40,587 bases of DNA from Bradyrhizobium sp. LTSP885. GTDB taxonomy: Bacteria; Pseudomonadota; Alphaproteobacteria; Rhizobiales; Xanthobacteraceae. The stretch covers positions 1-40,587 of the forward strand of contig NZ_JYMT01000024.1 of assembly GCF_000938305.1 (NCBI RefSeq), read 5' to 3'. Position 1 is the stretch's first letter; each line of letters begins with the position of its first letter. The notes under the pieces are model-generated. The model made no database searches. It was not told the DNA's origin and worked only from the letters and a program-made list of their open reading frames with translations. The translations under genes were made by a program, and so were the position numbers. Shown one piece after another: positions 34,607 through 40,587 of this stretch.

Positions 34607-35851
34607 CTACTTGTGCGGCGATACGGCCAGCACTTCCTTCGCCGCCCTTTCCCCGCTGTCCCGCGCCCCATGCGCCGTCGAGAAAAAGTGCGGCGAGGTC
34701 GCCTCTCCTGCAAAGAACAGCCGGCCGTCGACCGGCGCGGCCAGCACGGCGCGCTTGTCGGCGTGGCCCGGGAGCGCGTGCGAATAGGAGCCGCGCGCGA
34801 ACGGATCGTGCGACCAGCGGGATTCTTTCAGCGGCTTCAGCTTGCGGCGGATGTCGTTGCCGATGAAGGAGACGATCTCATCGATGCTGTGGGCGGCAAT
34901 CGCGCCGTCGCCGGCGTCCTCGAGCGCTTGCGCGAAGCGGCCGCCGAAGAAGCCTTCGATGCAGGGCTGGCCGAACGGGCGGATGTGATAGGTGCCCATC
35001 TCGGTGCGCATGGTGGCGCCGCGCAGATTGCCTTCTTTCGGCAGCGCCTCGGGCTCGTCGAGCGCCAGCATCACCTTGTCGGCCAGACCCAAAGGCAGGC
35101 CGCGCGCGGCGTCGACCTTGTCCGGCAATGAGGGCGAGAAGCGGATCGCTTCGTCGGCGATCAGATTGGTCGGCACCGTGACGATCACCCTGTCCGCCTC
35201 CAGCGTGCCGCGCGAGGTCTCGATGCGCACGCGCTGTCCTGAGTGATCGATCAGCCGGACCTCGCAGTTCAGCGCGACCGGGACTTGCGCGCCATAGGCC
35301 GCGATCAGCGCGCCATAGCCGCGCCGCAGCCGCCAATTGAAGTTGGTGTCCTCGTAGGCGTCGAAGTCGAGGATCGAGAGCTGGTCGAGCTCGCAGCCGT
35401 TCACATAGGTCGAGATCGCGTCGATCATCGGGTTCCAGCGATTGCCTGAATCGAGATAGCGGCTCGCTGGGCTGTCCTTGCCGCCGCGTGCGGCTTGTTC
35501 GATGCGATCGTAGAATTCGTCGAGCGCCAGCACGAACTCGTCGCGCTCGGCTTGCGGGAACGCCTTGCCATAGGCGCGCTCGCGCCACGGCGGCAGGTCC
35601 TTGTTGATCTCGAAATTCAGTTGGCCGGCGATAGCCACAAAGCTGTTCTGGTCAGCCGAATGTAGCCAGCCGCAGCCGAGGTCGAACACGACGTCAGGCG
35701 ACGCAGGAATCGTATGCGCACGGCCGCCGACGCGATCGCGAGCTTCCAGCACGATGGTGGAGAGGCCGGAGTCTTTCAGCGCATGCGCAGCCCCCAGGCC
35801 CGCGGCACCTGCGCCGATGATGGCGACGTCGACTGTGGAGGGAAGAGACAT
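34607..35851 (-). CDS. FAD-dependent amine oxidase
   Basis: A 414-residue flavoprotein. The FAD-binding N-terminus is VAIIGAGAAGLGAAHAL, then VLEARDRVGGRAHT (the glutamate that binds the ribose and the second FAD motif). The C-terminal FAD segment is FFAGEATSPHFFSTAHGARD. The overall length and motifs fit the monoamine/polyamine oxidase family. There is no signal peptide, so it is cytoplasmic. Substrate unknown. It sits upstream of a repeat that separates it from typA on the same strand. Confidence 0.92.
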   Translation of the reverse strand: MSLPSTVDVAIIGAGAAGLGAAHALKDSGLSTIVLEARDRVGGRAHTIPASPDVVFDLGCGWLHSADQNSFVAIAGQLNFEINKDLPPWRERAYGKAFPQAERDEFVLALDEFYDRIEQAARGGKDSPASRYLDSGNRWNPMIDAISTYVNGCELDQLSILDFDAYEDTNFNWRLRRGYGALIAAYGAQVPVALNCEVRLIDHSGQRVRIETSRGTLEADRVIVTVPTNLIADEAIRFSPSLPDKVDAARGLPLGLADKVMLALDEPEALPKEGNLRGATMRTEMGTYHIRPFGQPCIEGFFGGRFAQALEDAGDGAIAAHSIDEIVSFIGNDIRRKLKPLKESRWSHDPFARGSYSHALPGHADKRAVLAAPVDGRLFFAGEATSPHFFSTAHGARDSGERAAKEVLAVSPHK

Positions 35852-35857
35852 CAGCGG

Positions 35858-35948
35858 GCGAATGGTGAGTGGCGAATGGCGAGTAGGGTATAGGAAACGC
35901 CGCCAGAGGCCAAACGTCCCTATTCGCTACTCCCTATTCGCCATTCGC
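35858..35948. repeat. palindromic repeat between typA and amine oxidase
   Basis: GCGAATGGTGAGTGGCGAAT at the left faces a right arm that reads back as GCGAATGGCGAATAGGGAGT. Within each arm the unit GCGAATGGCGA-like is itself repeated, giving a nested inverted and direct repeat. It belongs to a different sequence family from the other repeats here. Confidence 0.8.
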
Positions 35949-35952
35949 AGGC

Positions 35953-37779
<1,827 letters not shown>

Positions 37780-37910
37780 GGCTCTTCTTCTGGTCGGTGC
37801 AAAAGGTCTGATGCGCGATCTCGCCGGACCATTGGGGCCGGCCGCTCGCTCACGCGGCCCACTCCGGGCCCGGATCACGCTCTTACCTAAGAATTTTGAC
37901 GGGGACGCAT

Positions 37911-37945
37911 CGCCCCAAAAAGGAAGCCCGGTCAAATGACCGGGC
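37911..37945 (-). terminator. rho-independent terminator of the radical SAM operon
   Basis: On the minus strand GCCCGGTCA-TT-TGACCGGGC (perfect 9-bp stem, 37926-37945) is followed by TTCCTTTTT. It lies about 130 bp after the small membrane protein gene (stop near 38075) and before typA, so it should end the Lgt-like/radical SAM/small-protein transcript. Confidence 0.8.
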
Positions 37946-38074
37946 ACCTTGCGCGTTGCGGCGCAATATAGTCAGAAAACGCCAAAAATCAACGATTTAT
38001 TGGCGGTTTAGGTGACCGAATTTCGGGCCGGAAGGGCCGGTTCCCGCCGATTCCGGCCTGCCGACCAGGAAAGA

Positions 38075-38362
38075 CTACCGAGTTGGCCCCTTGATCGCCG
38101 CGCGGATCAGCATCACGCCGGCAAAGCCGACCAGAAGCCCGAGCAGCACCAGGAACAGCAGCGTGGGATCCATGCTCGAATCGGTCAAAGAGCCGACCCC
38201 GAACAGGATGGCGCAGAGGCCGGGCAACAGCAGGATCAGCCCGAACAGCACCATGAACGCCGTCGCGCAGCCGCTTCGCGGCGGCACAGGCGGCGGGCGG
38301 TAGGATTCGTCGGGCATTTGGGGCGGCGGAGGCGGCACGAGGGGTGGATCTGACAGGCTCAT
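38075..38362 (-). CDS. small proline-rich membrane protein
   Basis: A 95-residue protein of unknown function. Residues 1-30 are proline-rich (SDPPLVPPPPPQMPDES, then RPPPVPPRSGC). Two hydrophobic helices follow (about 34-56, MVLFGLILLLPGLCAILFGV, and 66-88, LLFLVLLGLLVGFAGVML). Its start overlaps the end of the radical SAM gene by 4 bp (ATGA), and the pair is followed by a strong terminator, so it is the third gene of that operon. It could be a membrane anchor or scaffold for the partner enzymes; that is inference only. Confidence 0.8.
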   Translation of the reverse strand: MSLSDPPLVPPPPPQMPDESYRPPPVPPRSGCATAFMVLFGLILLLPGLCAILFGVGSLTDSSMDPTLLFLVLLGLLVGFAGVMLIRAAIKGPTR

Positions 38363-39804
38363 CGTGGCACCTCCTCGCTCTGCCTATTCTCGCGATAGGT
38401 CTGCCCGGCCAGCGCCGCACGGATGCCGTCGATCTTCCCGTTGCGGTAGAACAGATTGTAGGTGTCGAACGGGATGATCGCGCCGTTCTCGGTCACGAAG
38501 TGGATGCAGGAACGCTTGACGTTGCCGACGCAGAAATTGAAGCGATCGAGGAACTGCACGATGGTGACGCGGAAGATGTTCTCGTAAGCGAGCCCGTCGG
38601 GCACCTGGAAGCTCGGCAGGCAGCACAGCAATTCGCAGACCCGGTCGCTGGTGTTCAGCGGCCCCGACGACAGCGAGAACAAATCGACGAATTTCTCCCG
38701 CAGCATCGGATATTTCTCCGGGCTGATGGTGTTGGGCATCACAGCGATCAGTTGCTCCTGCGGAATCAGCGAGGTCAGCGGCAGCACCTTTTCGCCGTTG
38801 CGCAGGCCGTAGCCGATCGAGATGCTCTCGGGATTGCACGGCAGCGGAATCATGTCCTTGTCGCCGAATATGCCGGTCTCGACCACGCGGTTGCGGATCT
38901 CCGACAGCATGATGCGGTCGGTATCCTTGTCGAAATTCTCATTGCGGCCGGCGTCCTGCACCGGCTGCAGCGTGACACCGCGCACGCATTTCCATTGTAA
39001 CGCGTGGCGGACGATGTCGCCGATCTCGCTGTCGTTGACGCCGCGCTTGATGGTGGCGACCAGCGTGGTCGAGATGCCATGGTGCTCGAGAGTCTCCAGC
39101 GCCTGCTGGCGGATCTTGCGCAAATCCGCGCCGCGCAGATTGACCAGCGCCTCGCGCTGCAGCGAGTCGAACTGCAGGTAGACCTCGAGCCCGCGCTTGT
39201 TCTCGGCCAGTTTGGCGACGAATTCCGGTTCGCGCGCGATTCGCAGGCCGTTGGTGTTGATCATGACATGGCGGATCGGCCGGGCCCGCACCGCGTCCAG
39301 AATGGCGAAGAAATCCGGATGCAGCGTCGGCTCGCCGCCTGAGATCTGCACCAGATCGGGCTCGCCCTCGCTCGCGACCAGCGCGTCCAGCATCCGCTCG
39401 ATCTTGGCCAGCGGCGTGAAGCTGGTCCGCGCCGGTGATGAGTCGGCGAAACACACCGGGCAGGTCAGGTTGCAATGCTCGGTGACCTCGATCAGTGCCA
39501 GGCAGGAATGCTGCTCGTGGTCCGGGCACAGCCCGCAATCATAGGGGCAGCCGAACTCAGTGTGGCGCTGAAACGCCAGTGGCCGGTCGCCGGGCTTGAT
39601 GAAATCCTTGCACAGCCGCCAATAGGCTGAATCGGTCGAGACCAGCGTCGACTGCACGCCATGCTGCTTGCAGCGCTTCTCGTACCAGACCTCGTTGCCG
39701 AGGATCTGGATCTTGGTCGGCACCAGGGTCAGGCAGGTTTCGCAAAGCGATTGGGTCTGGCCCCAGAAGATGTAAGGGCGGGCCTTACGCAGCGGCGCGT
39801 TCAT
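38359..39804 (-). CDS. multi-cysteine radical SAM enzyme, COG1964/tetraether-synthase-like
   Basis: A 481-residue enzyme. The N-terminus has C21-x2-C24 and C45 (SLCETCL, EKRCKQHG), then C86PYDCGLCPDH and QHSCLALIEVTE, leading into the radical SAM motif C111NLTCPVC118 and GGEP (156-159). Further cysteines lie in PLPCNPES, VCELLCC and KRSCIHF. This order (rubredoxin-like Cys pair plus HG, CPYDCGLC, then CNLxCPVCFA) matches the COG1964 family, which includes archaeal tetraether lipid synthase Tes (several Fe-S clusters, C-C coupling of lipid tails). It overlaps the upstream Lgt-like gene by 20 bp and the downstream membrane gene by 4 bp. Its true product is unknown; a lipid or lipoprotein tail reaction is my inference. 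Confidence 0.9.
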   Translation of the reverse strand: MNAPLRKARPYIFWGQTQSLCETCLTLVPTKIQILGNEVWYEKRCKQHGVQSTLVSTDSAYWRLCKDFIKPGDRPLAFQRHTEFGCPYDCGLCPDHEQHSCLALIEVTEHCNLTCPVCFADSSPARTSFTPLAKIERMLDALVASEGEPDLVQISGGEPTLHPDFFAILDAVRARPIRHVMINTNGLRIAREPEFVAKLAENKRGLEVYLQFDSLQREALVNLRGADLRKIRQQALETLEHHGISTTLVATIKRGVNDSEIGDIVRHALQWKCVRGVTLQPVQDAGRNENFDKDTDRIMLSEIRNRVVETGIFGDKDMIPLPCNPESISIGYGLRNGEKVLPLTSLIPQEQLIAVMPNTISPEKYPMLREKFVDLFSLSSGPLNTSDRVCELLCCLPSFQVPDGLAYENIFRVTIVQFLDRFNFCVGNVKRSCIHFVTENGAIIPFDTYNLFYRNGKIDGIRAALAGQTYRENRQSEEVPR

Positions 39805-40504
39805 GCTTCACACTCGCATTTGGTGCCGTCGCCAGCATGACGGCGGCATAGACCATGACAAACAGCGACAGCAGGTGGAACAGCGAGAACGGGCCGATCA
39901 GCGCGCCATAGGGTTTTATGAATTCCCAGACGAAGCGCTGCAGCCCGTAATAGAGCAGGGCGAGGTAGAATCCATTGGTGATGACAGCGGCATTCCGGTT
40001 CAACACTGCCAGCACGTAAAAGACCGCGAATGCCGCCATCGCGAAGCTTTCATAGAGTTGCACCGGGTGACGCGGGATGCCGTCGCCGAAGTCGTGGCCC
40101 CATGGCAGCGTCGTCGGCGTGCCATAGGTGAAATCATCGAGGCCGGCGAAGTAGCAGCCGAGCCGCCCGACCGCGACGCCGACCGCAAGCGGCAGCGCGA
40201 ACCGCGCGCCGGTGCGCAGTGAAATGCCGTGCAGCCATTTGTAGAGTTCGATCGCGATGATGCCACCGGCCAGCGCGCCTTCGACCGAGCGGGCGATGCC
40301 CGGCACGCCCGAGAACCACAGGTTGAGCGTTCCGAAGAGATAGGCGCTGATCCCGGCGCCGAACACCAGCGCGGCGACATAGGGCAGTTCGAAGGATTGG
40401 CTGGGGAATTGCAGGCCGCGCACCCGCGACAGCCACCACATGGCGGCTGCAGCGGCGCACCATGCCGCGATGTCGAAACCAGTGTGAAGCGCTGCCCCGC
40501 TCAT
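39785..40504 (-). CDS. Lgt-family membrane protein (prolipoprotein diacylglyceryl transferase-like)
   Basis: A 239-residue inner-membrane protein with about seven hydrophobic helices. It has Lgt hallmarks: VGRLGCYFAG (GR at 113-114), the HPVQLYESF motif (146-154) and R190FVWE194 matching the R-x-x-x-E pair. The His-Gly-Gly motif near the middle of classical Lgt is replaced by LAGGIIAIE, and the protein is shorter than the usual 260-290 residues. It is therefore probably not the housekeeping Lgt; a variant that handles phosphatidylglycerol-derived diacylglyceryl groups is possible. It is first in an operon with the radical SAM enzyme, overlapping it by 20 bp. Confidence 0.8.
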   Translation of the reverse strand: MSGAALHTGFDIAAWCAAAAAMWWLSRVRGLQFPSQSFELPYVAALVFGAGISAYLFGTLNLWFSGVPGIARSVEGALAGGIIAIELYKWLHGISLRTGARFALPLAVGVAVGRLGCYFAGLDDFTYGTPTTLPWGHDFGDGIPRHPVQLYESFAMAAFAVFYVLAVLNRNAAVITNGFYLALLYYGLQRFVWEFIKPYGALIGPFSLFHLLSLFVMVYAAVMLATAPNASVKHERAAA

Positions 40505-40567
40505 GGCGCGAGTGTAGCGTGGATTTTACGATGCGCGATACTCCCTCTCCCCGTTCGCCACCAGCTC

Positions 40568-40587
40568 GTCATGGCCGGGCTTGTCCC
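40568..40587. repeat. second copy of the GGCCGGG palindrome, cut by window edge
   Basis: GTCATGGCCGGGCTTGTCCC is the reverse complement of the unit at 16074-16096, so the same dispersed repeat begins here and runs out of the window. It lies upstream of the Lgt-like gene. Confidence 0.75.

Overview
The window looks like chromosomal DNA of a Bradyrhizobium-type alphaproteobacterium (Nitrobacteraceae). The grounds are very high G+C, the order gpsA-tsaD / hemD-mitofilin-hemY, several palindromic intergenic repeats that I associate with this group, and the character of the proteins. This assignment comes from recall, not from a search. Most of the window is ordinary core genome, with one small accessory insert.

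Left part (1-12 kb). The window opens inside acetyl-CoA synthetase (acs, minus strand). Next come a secreted DUF2059 protein and a poxvirus-like DNA topoisomerase IB. A minus-strand block follows: an EVE-domain protein, a secreted HSL-type esterase, gpsA and tsaD. Divergent from tsaD is a heme-linked run: hemD, an alphaproteobacterial mitofilin (Mic60-like) protein and hemY. A tRNA-Thr(CGU) ends this section.

Accessory patch (about 12.14-14.31 kb). Directly after the tRNA lie two minus-strand genes (an unknown protein with C-terminal hydrophobic stretches and a small HTH protein), a divergent small ORF, and a frameshifted gene remnant, probably DUF4238-like. The patch is visibly more A/T rich than its flanks and looks like a decaying insertion beside the tRNA.

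Middle part (14.3-31.1 kb). This holds a membrane metallophosphoesterase, a Pro/Ala-rich secreted protein, a polysaccharide deacetylase, two small secreted Cys-containing proteins of one apparent family, an MFS exporter with a fused C-terminal domain, a Tat-type hydrolase next to a cytochrome P450, a class III nucleotide cyclase with a Cys4 zinc-ribbon-like motif, a TerB-like protein, an SDR, a glutamine-amidotransferase-like protein, a crotonase-fold protein and tRNA-Ala(CGC). Then come YggT, DUF167 and folD in tight succession, followed by ppa and a GNAT acetyltransferase.

Right part (31.4-40.6 kb). A tightly overlapping four-gene operon encodes a secreted hydrolase, a DUF2269 membrane protein, an SDR-DoxX fusion and a DCC thiol oxidoreductase. 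An FAD amine oxidase and typA/bipA follow. The window ends with the most interesting unit: a three-gene minus-strand operon of an Lgt-family membrane protein, a multi-cysteine radical SAM enzyme resembling the COG1964/tetraether-synthase (Tes) family, and a small proline-rich membrane protein. The gene ends overlap and a clear intrinsic terminator follows. I infer a membrane-lipid-modifying system.

At the whole-window scale, palindromic repeats from several unrelated families sit at almost every convergent gene junction. The exceptions are the two junctions touching the accessory patch.
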